Source: Aquipluma nitroreducens
Lineage (GTDB): Bacteria > Bacteroidota > Bacteroidia > Bacteroidales > Prolixibacteraceae
NCBI RefSeq assembly: GCF_009689585.1
Contig: NZ_AP018694.1
Span: 3,115,001-3,179,000 of the forward strand
Direction of reading: 5' to 3'
DNA length: 64,000 nucleotides
In this document: positions 44,978 to 53,795 of the stretch, piece by piece
Numbering within the stretch: position 1 is the first letter of the stretch
Layout of the letters: every line of letters begins with the position of its first letter
Notes under the pieces: generated by a model
What the model saw: only the letters and a program-made list of their open reading frames with translations
Told to the model about the DNA's origin: nothing
Database searches by the model: none
Position numbers and translations under genes: made by a program

Positions 44978-46073
44978 ATGATTTTCAAAGAACAGGTAAA
45001 AGGTCTCAATGATCGCCGGGATGCGTTAAGGAGGCATCTTTGACTACGATCAGAAAGTGATCCAACTACAGGAAGAGGAACTGAAAACTCAGGATCCTGC
45101 TTTCTGGAATAATCCAAAAGAAGCTGAGGCTCAGATGAAAGTCGTTCGTTCGATTAAAGTATGGACTGACGGATTCAAGCAGGTTGATCAAGCTATGGAA
45201 GATTTGCTGGTCTTGTTTGACTTTTTCGAGATGGACGAGGCAACAGAGGACGATGTTGAACAACAATTCAATATAACTCTTGAGGCTATTGAAACTCTTG
45301 AAACCAAGAATATGCTCCGAAAAGAGGAGGATAAATTAGGAGCAATTTTGCGCATCAATGCGGGAGCTGGGGGTACCGAAAGTAACGACTGGGCCGAAAT
45401 GCTAATGCGCATGTACATGCGTTATGGCGAGAAACAGGGCTATAAGGTGAAAACGATTGAATATCACGAGGGCGACGAAGCTGGAGTGAAAAGCTGCACC
45501 ATTGAATTCGAAGGCGAATACGCGTACGGCTTCCTGAAAAGTGAAAATGGAGTGCACCGGTTGGTACGTCTGTCTCCTTTCAACGCACAGAGTAAACGCA
45601 TGACCTCTTTTGCTTCAGTTTTTGTTGCGCCAGCTATTGACGACACCATTGAAGTTGAAATCAATCCTGCCGATATTACCTGGGATACTTTTCGATCGGG
45701 TGGGGCAGGCGGACAGAATGTAAATAAGGTTGAAACCGGAGTTCGTCTTCGTCACGCACCAACGGGCATTATCATCGAGAATACCGAAAGCCGCTCGCAA
45801 TTTGGGAACAAAGACAATGCACTTCGTTTACTGAAATCTCAGTTATACGAACTGGAGCTTCGGAAACGGCAGGAAGCTGAGCAGCAAATCAACGCCACAA
45901 AGAAAAAGATTGAATGGGGATCCCAGATCAGGTCATACACACTTCAGCCCTACAAGCTGGTAAAAGATGTCCGTACAGGTTTTGAGTCGGGAAATGTGAA
46001 TGCTGTGCTCGACGGAGGAATTGACGGTTTTATTAAAGCCTTTTTGATGGAATTTAGCGATGATGTGAATTGA
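44978..46073 (+). CDS. prfB: peptide chain release factor 2 (programmed +1 frameshift)
   Basis: RF2 releases the finished chain at UGA and UAA stop codons. The gene opens at ATG 44978 and meets an in-frame TGA after 21 codons (45041-45043). A +1 shift at CTT-TGA-C continues the frame as ...HLDYDQK and on to 46073, giving 364 residues. Domain features: SPF tripeptide for stop recognition ([11 protein letters not shown]) and the GGQ loop ([20 protein letters not shown]). The first frame alone would give a 21-residue peptide, and the second frame alone lacks a proper N-terminus. Autoregulation by UGA readout is the known role of this arrangement. Confidence 0.97.
45029..45044 (+). promoter_or_regulatory. 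prfB recoding signal
   Basis: AGGAGG-CAT-CTT-TGA-C, with the same spacing as E. coli (AGGGGG-TAT-CTT-TGA-C). The SD-like AGGAGG stimulates the +1 slip at CTT when RF2 is scarce. Confidence 0.92.
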
Positions 46074-46101
46074 AATAGTAACATTTAAAATTGATGTCCA
46101 A

Positions 46102-46290
46102 ATGAAAAAAAGAGCAATTTCAGTTGTAGCGGTTCTTTTGATAATTTCCATAGGAAATTATTTTAGGATTATCTCAGACGGGAGTGTCAGGACTGTTGAG
46201 TTTTTATCAATTTTTGCCATTGGAGCCTTATCCGGAATATTATTAACTCAAATTACAGCAGCAGTGAGGGATAAAAAGAAGTTATCCTGA
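46102..46290 (+). CDS. small membrane protein of unknown function
   Basis: A 62-residue protein with two predicted TM segments (ISVVAVLLIISIGNYF and TVEFLSIFAIGALSGILLTQI) and a Lys-rich C-terminus. It follows prfB by 28 bp and is preceded by the same TAGTAACATTTAAAA string found before prfB. Codon use and the strong start context support a real gene, but the family is not known to me. Confidence 0.55.
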   Translation: MKKRAISVVAVLLIISIGNYFRIISDGSVRTVEFLSIFAIGALSGILLTQITAAVRDKKKLS

Positions 46291-46330
46291 TCGACAAAAA
46301 TAAGTTCATAATTCATAATCAACAATTGAA

Positions 46331-46930
46331 ATGAATCCAATTATACGGTTAGTAGAGAAACGCGATGTTTCGGGAATTCTGGAAATATATGCTCCTTTTA
46401 TCCTTGAAACCTCCGTCACTTTTGAAGAAATTGTTCCTGACGAAGCCTCTTTCTGGGAACGGATACAGGGAATAATGGCCGAGCTGCCTTACCTGGTTTG
46501 CGAAATCGATGGGCGGATTGCCGGATATGCCTATGCCTCGGGTTACCGCAGTCGTGCATCATACCGGTGGAGTAAAGAAGTTTCGGTGTATGTTCACCCC
46601 GATTTTCAGCGCATGAAAGTTGCCGGTGCCCTTTATACCAGCCTTAATCAGATGGTTCGTTATCAGGGAATTGCCGATTTACTGGCTATTATTACCATGC
46701 CAAACGAACCGAGCGTGGCTTTTCATGAGCATTTTGGATACCGTAAGTGCGGTGAGTTTTCAAAGGTGGGCTACAAACTAAATCAATGGCAAAATGTAGG
46801 CTGGTTCGAGTTGTTTCTTCAAGATGAAAGTGAAGCGCCAAAAGATCGTATAATTCCTTTAAATGAGATTGTCGGACTTCCGGTATTTCAGGAGGCCATT
46901 CAGAATGGCATGAATAAACTTAAATTGTAA
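46331..46930 (+). CDS. GNAT acetyltransferase, phosphinothricin-acetyltransferase-like
   Basis: A 199-residue acetyl-CoA-dependent N-acetyltransferase. PAT-like markers: IRLVEKRDVSGILEIYAPFILETSVTFEE, then VSVYVHPDFQRMKVAGALYTSLNQMV (the acetyl-CoA-binding Q/RxxGxG/A region, here RMKVAGA) and the tail PNEPSVAFHEHFGYRKCGEFSKVGYKLNQWQNVGWFEL cut here, typical for the PAT subgroup that acetylates small amines such as methionine derivatives. The pyrophosphate loop is degenerate (K for G), which could weaken binding. The substrate is not defined. Confidence 0.85.
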   Translation: MNPIIRLVEKRDVSGILEIYAPFILETSVTFEEIVPDEASFWERIQGIMAELPYLVCEIDGRIAGYAYASGYRSRASYRWSKEVSVYVHPDFQRMKVAGALYTSLNQMVRYQGIADLLAIITMPNEPSVAFHEHFGYRKCGEFSKVGYKLNQWQNVGWFELFLQDESEAPKDRIIPLNEIVGLPVFQEAIQNGMNKLKL

Positions 46931-46971
46931 GAGACTGTTTATTTGTTGTTTTGATTTTTAAAACTCAGAAG

Positions 46972-49374
46972 ATGAACAAGGCAAGTAAATACAATAACCG
47001 AGAGATTAGCTGGCTTTCGTTTAATGCCCGGGTACTTCAGGAAGCCGAGGATCCCACGGTGCCATTGTTTGAGCGAGTCAGGTTTCTGGGTATTTTTTCA
47101 AACAACCTTGACGAGTTTTTCAGAGTAAGGGTTGCTGCAGTTCGCCGAATGCTCGAATATGGAAAAGACGACGAAACTCTTCTGGGCAATTACACTGCTG
47201 ATGAATTGTACGATAAAATTCAGGAAACAGTAGTTCAGCAACAGCAAAAGGCACAGGAAATTTACAGGAAAATTTGGGCTGAAATGGCCAATGAAAATAT
47301 TTTCATGCTCGATGAAAAGCAATTGACACACGAGCAGGGCGTATATGTCCGGAAATATTTTAACACCAAAGTACTGCCCAATATCGTCCCGATCATGCTG
47401 GGAAAATCTATGAAGTTCCCGTATTTGCGCGACAAATCTGTTTACCTGGCCGTCAAATTATCTGAAACAAATTCGCCCCAAAAGTTTGCTTATGCTTTGA
47501 TTCGTGTTCCTTCCCGGTCTGTTTCCCGGTTTCTGGTTTTGCCTGAACAGGGAAATAAAAAGTACATCATTTTGGTTGACGACATCATTCGGTTTTGCCT
47601 GAATGATGTGTTTCCTATTTTTAGTTTCGACCATTTCGAAGCCTATACCATCAAAGTTACCCGCGACGCAGAGCTGGATATTGATGATGACATTTCAAAA
47701 AGTTTCATGGAAAAGATGGAACTCAGCCTGAAAAAGCGCAAAATTGGTATTCCGGTAAGGCTTATTTACGACCGTGAAATGCCTGACGATTTGCTCGAAT
47801 TCATCATGAAAAAGATGAAACTCGATGGCGCTGAAAAAACCGTCGCAGGTGGGAGATATCACAACCATAAAGACTTTATGAATTTTCCGGAGATCGGGAA
47901 ATCAAGACATTATTATCAAAGCTTTCCGCCGGTTCCTCACAAAGATTTGCCTCCTCATCAAAGTATATTGAAAAAACTTCGGCATAAGGATGTCTTGCTT
48001 CATTATCCTTACCAGAGTTTCTCGCATTTTATCGATTTACTGAGAGAGGCAGCCATCGATCCTAAAGTTCGTGAAATTGGTATAACCATTTATCGGGTTT
48101 CAGATACTTCCAAGGTTGTAAATGCTTTGCTGAATGCCATTCGGAATGGCAAAAAAGTGACTGTTGTTATTGAGTTGCAGGCTCGGTTTGACGAAGAAGC
48201 CAACATCTTTTGGTCCAATAAACTTCAGGAAGAAGGCGCGCAGGTAATCAATGGCATTCCAGGATTAAAAGTACATTGCAAACTGGCGTGGATTCAACGA
48301 AAAGAGAAAAATGGGCTTCGTAATTACGCCTACATTGGTACCGGAAATTTTCACGAGGGAACTGCCCGTGTATATGCCGATAAAGGTTTGATGACTGCTG
48401 ATCATGAGATTGCCAACGACGTGGCTCACATGTTCGAATTTTTCAAACACACCTATAATCATTTTAACTATAACCAGATCATCATCAGTCCGTTTTCGAT
48501 GCGAAATTTCTTTATCCATAAAATCGATCAGGAGATTGCTAACGCGAAAAAAGGAAAGATGGCCTATATGGTTCTGAAAATGAATAGTTTGATTGATCCC
48601 AGCATGATTGATAAGCTTTACGAGGCAAGTCAGGCAGGCGTGAAAATTCAACTGATCATCCGTGGAATATTTGGTTTGAAAACCGGCGATCCCGTACTAA
48701 GTAAAAACATCGAAGCCATTAGTATTGTCGATAAATACCTGGAGCATACCCGCGTTTTCCTTTTTGCCAACGGTGGAAAGGAAGATATATACATTTCATC
48801 AGCCGACTGGATGCCGCGAAACCTCGACCGGCGAATCGAAGTGGCCTGTCCGATCTATTCTCCTGAAATCAGGAACGAACTGAAAGAATTGCTTCGGATA
48901 CAGCTTCGGGATAATACCAAAGCCCGTATTTTGGACAGTGCATTGAGCAATCGGTATAACAATCAAACGAACGGTCAACGTTATCGTGCCCAGGAAGATT
49001 ATCATATTTACATCAAAAAAAGACATCAGAATCTCATGAAAATTTACCACAATCCACGTTGCTCGAAAAGCCGTGAAGGGCTTAAATACCTGGAAGAAAA
49101 AGGTTTTGAAATTGAAGTAATCGACTACATGAAAAATGGAATTACACCGAAAGAAATCAAGGAATTCCTAAGTAAATCAGGTCTTTTGGTTACCGATATA
49201 ATCCGGACCAACGAAGAATTTTATAAACTAAATTATAAGGGAAAAGAAATTAGCGATGATGAATGGATTCAGATTCTGGTTGAAAATCCCAGACTGATTC
49301 AACGTCCATTGGTTATCAAAGGAACGCACGCTGTTATTGCCCGTCCGGTCGAAGAAATCCTGAAATTGATTTGA
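46972..49374 (+). CDS. ppk1: polyphosphate kinase 1 fused to an ArsC/Spx-like domain
   Basis: An 800-residue fusion. Residues 1-~685 are Ppk1, which polymerises the ATP gamma-phosphate into polyphosphate. They start NNREISWLSFNARVLQEA and keep the two catalytic histidines at E. coli positions: H435 (GLKVHCK) and H592 (YLEHTRVF), as well as GTGNFHEGTARVY and SADWMPRNLDRRIEV. From M689 a 112-residue domain of the glutaredoxin-like arsenate reductase/Spx family follows: YHNPRCSKSREGL (C697) and the end QRPLVIKGTHAVIARPVEEIL. There is no stop between them. Whether one polypeptide or an internal start at M689 gives two proteins is open. The ATG 7 codons into the open frame is used as start. Confidence 0.92.
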   Translation: MNKASKYNNREISWLSFNARVLQEAEDPTVPLFERVRFLGIFSNNLDEFFRVRVAAVRRMLEYGKDDETLLGNYTADELYDKIQETVVQQQQKAQEIYRKIWAEMANENIFMLDEKQLTHEQGVYVRKYFNTKVLPNIVPIMLGKSMKFPYLRDKSVYLAVKLSETNSPQKFAYALIRVPSRSVSRFLVLPEQGNKKYIILVDDIIRFCLNDVFPIFSFDHFEAYTIKVTRDAELDIDDDISKSFMEKMELSLKKRKIGIPVRLIYDREMPDDLLEFIMKKMKLDGAEKTVAGGRYHNHKDFMNFPEIGKSRHYYQSFPPVPHKDLPPHQSILKKLRHKDVLLHYPYQSFSHFIDLLREAAIDPKVREIGITIYRVSDTSKVVNALLNAIRNGKKVTVVIELQARFDEEANIFWSNKLQEEGAQVINGIPGLKVHCKLAWIQRKEKNGLRNYAYIGTGNFHEGTARVYADKGLMTADHEIANDVAHMFEFFKHTYNHFNYNQIIISPFSMRNFFIHKIDQEIANAKKGKMAYMVLKMNSLIDPSMIDKLYEASQAGVKIQLIIRGIFGLKTGDPVLSKNIEAISIVDKYLEHTRVFLFANGGKEDIYISSADWMPRNLDRRIEVACPIYSPEIRNELKELLRIQLRDNTKARILDSALSNRYNNQTNGQRYRAQEDYHIYIKKRHQNLMKIYHNPRCSKSREGLKYLEEKGFEIEVIDYMKNGITPKEIKEFLSKSGLLVTDIIRTNEEFYKLNYKGKEISDDEWIQILVENPRLIQRPLVIKGTHAVIARPVEEILKLI

Positions 49375-50172
49375 TCAAATCAATTTTGCCTGAAGCTCTT
49401 TGATCTCTTTTTGGAGTTCAGCTTTCATTTTCAAAGCATTTGATAAGTTGAGGGCATCTTTTATCGCCTGTTTATCGCCTGCTTCAAGAACGATGAAAAA
49501 CTGGCGTTTCCCCAGAAAAACAGCCTTGAGGTTTCGGTCAGCATTATCGGCAATAAACTGGATAACTCCGTTGTCTTTGCCATTCATGTAACTCACTTTT
49601 TCCCAATGTGTGTTCATAAACTCGCTGTGGTGATTGTTCGGATCATCCAATGACACTGAATCTGTTTTCGCCTGGAAAATGCCGTCGTAAACTCTTATAC
49701 CCATATGATTCAGCCACTCAGCTCCATAATAATTGCTTGATATATACAATTCGCCTCTTTCGTCGAGGTGAAGCTGGATAAACGATTGATCCCACCGGCG
49801 TTCAAATTTTTGCGATTTATGGATGTATTGGGTAAACCGGTCAAATTCTGTTTTTTCCTTGTCAAATAATTTCTCAAGTTCATTGATTCGGCTACTTACT
49901 TTGTCGAATTGATCCTGCTTTCGGGACAATATTTCAGAATTTATTTTGTGGCTCATTTCCTTCGCTTTCGCTATCGATTCAATCGCTTCAGGAAACAAAC
50001 TACTGACCGAATCTAATTGTTGCAAAGCGGTAATCGTATCTCCTTTTTCATAAACATTTACGGCCAAATTAAATCTTTCGGCAGCTCTTTCTTTGTTGGA
50101 CTTTCCGCACGAGAAAAGCACCGCAAAGAATAAGATCACACCAACTATTTTAATGTTTTTCATTGTTTTCAA
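49375..50172 (-). CDS. coiled-coil lipoprotein of unknown function
   Basis: A 265-residue lipoprotein (VLFSC lipobox; the ATG three codons in is also usable). A TPR-like start (ERAAERFNLAVNVYEKGDTITALQQLDSVSSLFPEA) precedes a coiled coil (~75-115), a beta-rich centre (QSFIQLHLDERGELYISSNYYGAEWLNHMGIRVYDG) and a second helical coil at the C-terminus. The stop codon is immediately next to that of the convergent ppk1 fusion; the two TGA stops share the palindrome TGATCA, leaving no room for a terminator. Function unknown. Confidence 0.65.
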   Translation of the reverse strand: MKTMKNIKIVGVILFFAVLFSCGKSNKERAAERFNLAVNVYEKGDTITALQQLDSVSSLFPEAIESIAKAKEMSHKINSEILSRKQDQFDKVSSRINELEKLFDKEKTEFDRFTQYIHKSQKFERRWDQSFIQLHLDERGELYISSNYYGAEWLNHMGIRVYDGIFQAKTDSVSLDDPNNHHSEFMNTHWEKVSYMNGKDNGVIQFIADNADRNLKAVFLGKRQFFIVLEAGDKQAIKDALNLSNALKMKAELQKEIKELQAKLI

Positions 50173-50222
50173 TCTAAAAAATCAGTCATTTGTACCTCAA
50201 AGAAAAAGATATTCCGCGAACG

Positions 50223-50741
50223 ATGGAAACAAATTCAATAGTTTTTTTCAACCACCAAAAATATACTGAGCTCTCGTGCAAGCCTGTAATTGCGGCCTGG
50301 CAAATCATTAATCCCGAAAATATAGGGAGTTTGATCAGGCTGGCCGATAATGTTGGAGCCGAAGATGTTTTTATTCTGGGTAGTGATTTTCATCTTAAAA
50401 TGTCGTCGATTAAAAAGACGGGAGGACTCAGTCTTAACAATGTCCGGCTTATCTTTATTTCTCCGGAAGATTTTTTTAATCAGCTAAGTCCGGATTGGCA
50501 ATTGATTGCCATCGAGACCAGTGAAGATTCGACCAACATCTTTACTACCAAACTTCCTGAAAAGATTATCATTCTGCTTGGGAATGAGAGAAACGGGCTT
50601 CCGGCTGAAATCCTTCAGAAATGTAAGATGAAAGTGCATATTCCCATGACTGGTAAATGCAAATCGATGAACGTTTCGCATGCCCTTTCAGTTGCTTTAT
50701 TTGAGTGGCAAAGGCAGATGCTTTTCCAAAGGAGTAGTTAA
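50223..50741 (+). CDS. SpoU/TrmH-family RNA 2'-O-methyltransferase
   Basis: A 172-residue SPOUT methyltransferase that adds a methyl to a ribose 2'-OH of tRNA or rRNA. The start is set at the ATG giving METNSIVFFNHQ, since the upstream TTG has no support. Three SpoU motifs are in order: NPENIGSLIRLADN (~33-46), ILLGNERNGLPAEIL (~120-134) and IPMTGKCKSMNVSHALSVALFEW (~142-164), forming the knotted SAM site. There is no N-terminal substrate-binding domain, so target choice is unclear. Confidence 0.88.
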   Translation: METNSIVFFNHQKYTELSCKPVIAAWQIINPENIGSLIRLADNVGAEDVFILGSDFHLKMSSIKKTGGLSLNNVRLIFISPEDFFNQLSPDWQLIAIETSEDSTNIFTTKLPEKIIILLGNERNGLPAEILQKCKMKVHIPMTGKCKSMNVSHALSVALFEWQRQMLFQRSS

Positions 50742-50757
50742 ATCATTCTAATTTTGG

Positions 50758-50786
50758 TTGAATAATTGACTTTTTAGTTATATTTA
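50758..50786 (+). promoter_or_regulatory. oxyR promoter
   Basis: TTG (-33) at 50758-50760, an 18-bp spacer and TATATTTA (-7, one mismatch from TAnnTTTG) at 50779-50786, about 20 bp before the start codon. Confidence 0.4.
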
Positions 50787-50805
50787 GCAGATAAATTCAA
50801 AACCA

Positions 50806-51747
50806 ATGATCACCTTAACCCAACTCGAATATATCGTTGCTGTTGACACTTTTCGTCATTTTGGCAAGGCTGCCGAAAACTGTTTCATCACCCAGCCAAC
50901 CTTGAGTATGCAGATTAAAAAGCTGGAAGAAGATCTGGAAGTCATTATTTTTGACCGGAGCAAACAACCGCTTATCCCAACAGACGTTGGCCGCCGGATC
51001 ATCGATCAGGCCAGAGTTGCCTTGCAGGAGTCGCAGAAGATAAATACCATTATTAAAGATCATAAAAACCTGATTTCCGGAGAACTTAAGATTGGCATTA
51101 TCCCAACATTGGCACCCTATCTGTTGCCTTTGTTTATTGGTAATTATAAGCGAAAATACCCTAACATTAACATCAAGGTCGAAGAGTTGACTACCTCCAA
51201 CATTATCGATCGTTTAAACCGCGACTTAATCGACGTTGGAATTTTAGTCACACCGCTTCATGAAGAACGCATCAACGAAAAGCCGCTGTTTTATGAGGGA
51301 ATGTTGCTGTATCTTCACGATGATCATCCGCTCGCCAATCAGTCAAACATCAAGCTTAAAGACATTGCTACTCCTGAAATCTGGCTTTTAAGCGACGGGC
51401 ATTGTTTCCGTGATCAGGTGATTAATCTTTGTTCGTTCAAGGGAGCAGTTAATTCAGCTTTGCCTTTCCATTTCGAAGCAGGATCGCTTGAAACCATTAT
51501 GAATATTATCGATAAGGAAGGCGGAATGACCATTATTCCTGAATTAGCGACTCTCGGAATGAGTGAAGCTCGTTTTGATCATGTCCGGACTTTTGTCGAT
51601 GCCAATCCGCTAAGGGAAGTCAGTCTGGTTTTTTCGAGGCATTTTGCTAAATACAAACTAGTGGAACTGCTTTGGAAAGAGATTGTTGCCTCAATGCCCG
51701 AAAAACTTCTGCAAAAGAACCGTGGAACGATTGTTGAATGGCGATAA
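50806..51747 (+). CDS. oxyR: OxyR, LysR-type peroxide sensor
   Basis: A 313-residue LysR-family activator of oxidative-stress genes. The HTH covers ~1-60 (TLTQLEYIVAVDTFRHFGKAAENCFITQPTLSMQIKKLEEDL cut). The regulatory domain carries the redox pair in SDGHCFRDQVINLCSF, C200 and C209, nine apart as C199/C208 of E. coli OxyR, with the invariant GHCxRDQ context. It should form a disulfide on H2O2. The sulfur-iron genes lie 0.7 kb away on the other strand, but no OxyR site was identified. Confidence 0.92.
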   Translation: MITLTQLEYIVAVDTFRHFGKAAENCFITQPTLSMQIKKLEEDLEVIIFDRSKQPLIPTDVGRRIIDQARVALQESQKINTIIKDHKNLISGELKIGIIPTLAPYLLPLFIGNYKRKYPNINIKVEELTTSNIIDRLNRDLIDVGILVTPLHEERINEKPLFYEGMLLYLHDDHPLANQSNIKLKDIATPEIWLLSDGHCFRDQVINLCSFKGAVNSALPFHFEAGSLETIMNIIDKEGGMTIIPELATLGMSEARFDHVRTFVDANPLREVSLVFSRHFAKYKLVELLWKEIVASMPEKLLQKNRGTIVEWR

Positions 51748-51816
51748 ATTTTTTTTGCCGATTCGCTTGTTGTTTCAAAAAACTTAATTTCCTTTGCATC
51801 GCTAAAATAAAAAACG

Positions 51817-51846
51817 CCTATGGCTAAACGAAGCCAAAGGATTTTT
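51817..51846 (+). terminator. likely terminator after oxyR
   Basis: Stem CCTATGGCT / AGCCAAAGG with one mismatch, loop AAACGA, then ATTTTT. Moderate strength. Confidence 0.5.
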
Positions 51847-51866
51847 AGCAAAAAACTCTGAAAAAA

Positions 51867-51897
51867 TTTGGCGACTAAAAAAAATAGTCTATTTTTG
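51867..51897 (+). promoter_or_regulatory. promoter of tRNA-Glu and rpsT
   Basis: TTTG (-33) at 51867-51870, a 19-bp spacer and TATTTTTG (-7) at 51890-51897, a perfect Bacteroidota promoter. The tRNA begins 28 bp later. Confidence 0.8.
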
Positions 51898-51925
51898 CAG
51901 TCCCAAATCAGGGAATAAACAAGTT

Positions 51926-51997
51926 GGCCCGTTCGTCTAGGGGTTAGGACGCCAGGTTTTCATCCTGGTAGCAGGGGTTCGAATCCCCTACGGGCTA
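51926..51997 (+). tRNA. tRNA-Glu (anticodon TTC)
   Basis: 72 nt with a full cloverleaf: acceptor GGCCCGT/ACGGGCT (G1-U72 pair), D-arm, anticodon stem CCAGG/CCTGG with loop TTTTCAT reading GAA/GAG codons, T-arm with GGTTCGAATCC and discriminator A. The CCA end is not encoded. The only intact tRNA in the window; rpsT follows 32 bp later. Confidence 0.97.
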
Positions 51998-52029
51998 CAA
52001 ATAAATTTAACAATTTAGGAAACAAAAAG

Positions 52030-52281
52030 ATGGCACATCATAAATCAGCAAAAAAGAGAATCAAGCAAGACGAAGTAAAAACTTTGCAGAATAAATACTA
52101 CGCTAAAACTATGCGTAATGCTGTTAAAAAATTACGTCTTGAGACTAGCAAAGAAGTTGTTGCTGAAGCTCTACCAAAAGTTGTTTCGATGATTGACAAA
52201 TTGGCTAAAAAGAATGTGATTCACAAAAACAAGGCTGCCAACTTGAAATCTTCATTGGTTTTACACCTGAACAAGATCTAA
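52030..52281 (+). CDS. rpsT: 30S ribosomal protein S20
   Basis: An 83-residue, very basic helical protein of the small subunit, MAHHKSAKKRIKQDE at the start and HKNKAANLKSSLVLHLNKI at the end. It shares a promoter with tRNA-Glu (32-bp gap), an order seen in other Bacteroidota. A strong terminator follows. Confidence 0.97.
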   Translation: MAHHKSAKKRIKQDEVKTLQNKYYAKTMRNAVKKLRLETSKEVVAEALPKVVSMIDKLAKKNVIHKNKAANLKSSLVLHLNKI

Positions 52282-52305
52282 GGAAATTATTTTCAAGATA
52301 TACAG

Positions 52306-52337
52306 AAACCGTCTTAGTTTTAAGACGGTTTTTTTGC
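52306..52337 (+). terminator. rpsT terminator
   Basis: An 11-bp perfect stem AAACCGTCTTA / TAAGACGGTTT with loop GTTT and a T-run. Confidence 0.93.
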
Positions 52338-52369
52338 ATACAATAAACTCATATCTCCTATACATCACA

Positions 52370-52399
52370 AAAAAAGCCTCACAGTTTCCTGCAAGGCTT
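52370..52399 (-). terminator. suf operon terminator
   Basis: On the minus strand an 11-bp stem (AAGCCTTGCAG / CTGTGAGGCTT, two G-T pairs) with a GAAA tetraloop and a T7 run, 20 bp after sufD. Confidence 0.88.
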
Positions 52400-52419
52400 C
52401 AATTCAAAGTATAGAATGT

Positions 52420-53790
52420 TTAGCAATTACATTGATAGTTGCAATCGTGACATCGGCTGATTTCTCCGTTCAGACGTTTTTCAATCAGCTCATCGATGCG
52501 CTCACGCAATGGTTCAATCGAAATCTTCAGGATAACTTCGTGGGCAAAGGCATTCATCAGCATCATACGGGCATCTTTCTCGCCAATTCCCCGCGCACGA
52601 AGGAAAAACAAGGCTTCTTCATCAATCTGGCCAACAGTTGCTCCATGGCTGCATTTTACGTCGTCAGCATCAATGATTAACTGCGGTTTGGTTTGCATCC
52701 GGGCTTTATCCGACAGCAATACATTGTTGTTTCGCTGGAAAGCCACCGTTTGCTGTGCATCGCGTGCAACATGGATGCGGCCTGCAAAAGCGCCCGTCGA
52801 TTCATCGTCGAGTATATTTTTGTAAATCTGATTGCTCAAACAGTTGGGGGAAGAGTGTTCGATCACGGTGAAATTATCGACGTGCTGCTTCTTATCAGTA
52901 AACGAAATGCCGTTTACATTCGCTTCTGCATGTTCGCCATTGAACGTTACTTTCAGGTTATTCCTGATTAATCCTCCATGTAGGCTGACCGTGCCGGTAA
53001 CCAGATTCGAATTGCGTTCTTGTTTGTAAAAAGCTGAATTTATAGAAGTCGACTGGTTGTGATGATTTTGGATGGTGTAAACATCAACCATGGCATCTTC
53101 GCCAACAAAAATTTCAGAAACAGTATTGAAAAGAAACGAAGTTGAAGTTAACGTGTGATCACAAACCAGCAATTTAACCTGACTGGCGGCTTCGGCAATA
53201 ACCAGATTGCGCTGCGTAGCCATCAGATTTTCGTCGGAACTCAGTAAGTTGATGATCTGAATCGGCTTTTCGATGACAACTCCTTTCGGAACAAACAGAA
53301 AAAAGCCATCTTTTGCAAAGGCCGTGTTCAGCGCAACAAAAGGATCATTTGACAATCCAGCCTGACGGTTCAGGTGATTTTGAAGCAACTCAGGCTTATC
53401 GTTGGCAATTTGTTCCAGACCTCCAAGTACAACTCCATTCGGGAGTTCAGCTCTTGGATTGTTGCCACTGTAAAACCAGCCATTCACCAGAAAAACCAAA
53501 TGCGTATCCAGTTGTGGAATATTGCATTTGAAGACTTCATTCAGGTTAATTAAGCCTGATTCACGCACCAATTCCTGACGATACGATTTTTCAAAAGCAG
53601 GCTTCAGATTGGTGTATTTATAGTCTTCGTTCTTGAAATCGGGTATTCCGGCTTGGGCAAAACGCTTAAACGACACCTCGCGCATCCTGTTAAGGATGGG
53701 TGAAGAGCCCTGATTCAGTTTTTCCCTGCTTTGCTCGAACAGAGAAGCCAGCTGATCCGTTTGCGATATTTTTTCAGAAATAATACTCAT
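52420..53790 (-). CDS. sufD: Fe-S cluster assembly protein SufD
   Basis: A 456-residue beta-helix protein, partner of SufB and SufC in the SufBC2D scaffold. Typical parts: FKRFAQAGIPDFKNEDYKYTNL near the N-terminus, FVPKGVVIEKPIQIINL, FTDKKQHVDNFTVIEHSSPNCLSNQIYKNIL, and DDVKCSHGATVGQIDEEALFFLRARGIGEKDARMMLMNAFAHEV cut across. The C-terminus ends in an unusual cysteine-rich tail (C447, C450, C454, C456; RCHDCNYQCNC). The gene begins 5 bp after sufC. SufBCD is the core of the operon; sufS, sufE and sufU are not in view. Confidence 0.95.
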   Translation of the reverse strand: MSIISEKISQTDQLASLFEQSREKLNQGSSPILNRMREVSFKRFAQAGIPDFKNEDYKYTNLKPAFEKSYRQELVRESGLINLNEVFKCNIPQLDTHLVFLVNGWFYSGNNPRAELPNGVVLGGLEQIANDKPELLQNHLNRQAGLSNDPFVALNTAFAKDGFFLFVPKGVVIEKPIQIINLLSSDENLMATQRNLVIAEAASQVKLLVCDHTLTSTSFLFNTVSEIFVGEDAMVDVYTIQNHHNQSTSINSAFYKQERNSNLVTGTVSLHGGLIRNNLKVTFNGEHAEANVNGISFTDKKQHVDNFTVIEHSSPNCLSNQIYKNILDDESTGAFAGRIHVARDAQQTVAFQRNNNVLLSDKARMQTKPQLIIDADDVKCSHGATVGQIDEEALFFLRARGIGEKDARMMLMNAFAHEVILKISIEPLRERIDELIEKRLNGEISRCHDCNYQCNC

Positions 53791-53795
53791 AATTG

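Noticed and set aside
52420-52455. c-type haem site in the SufD tail
   Set aside because: The tail has CHDC and CNYQCNC, not CxxCH, and SufD is cytoplasmic.
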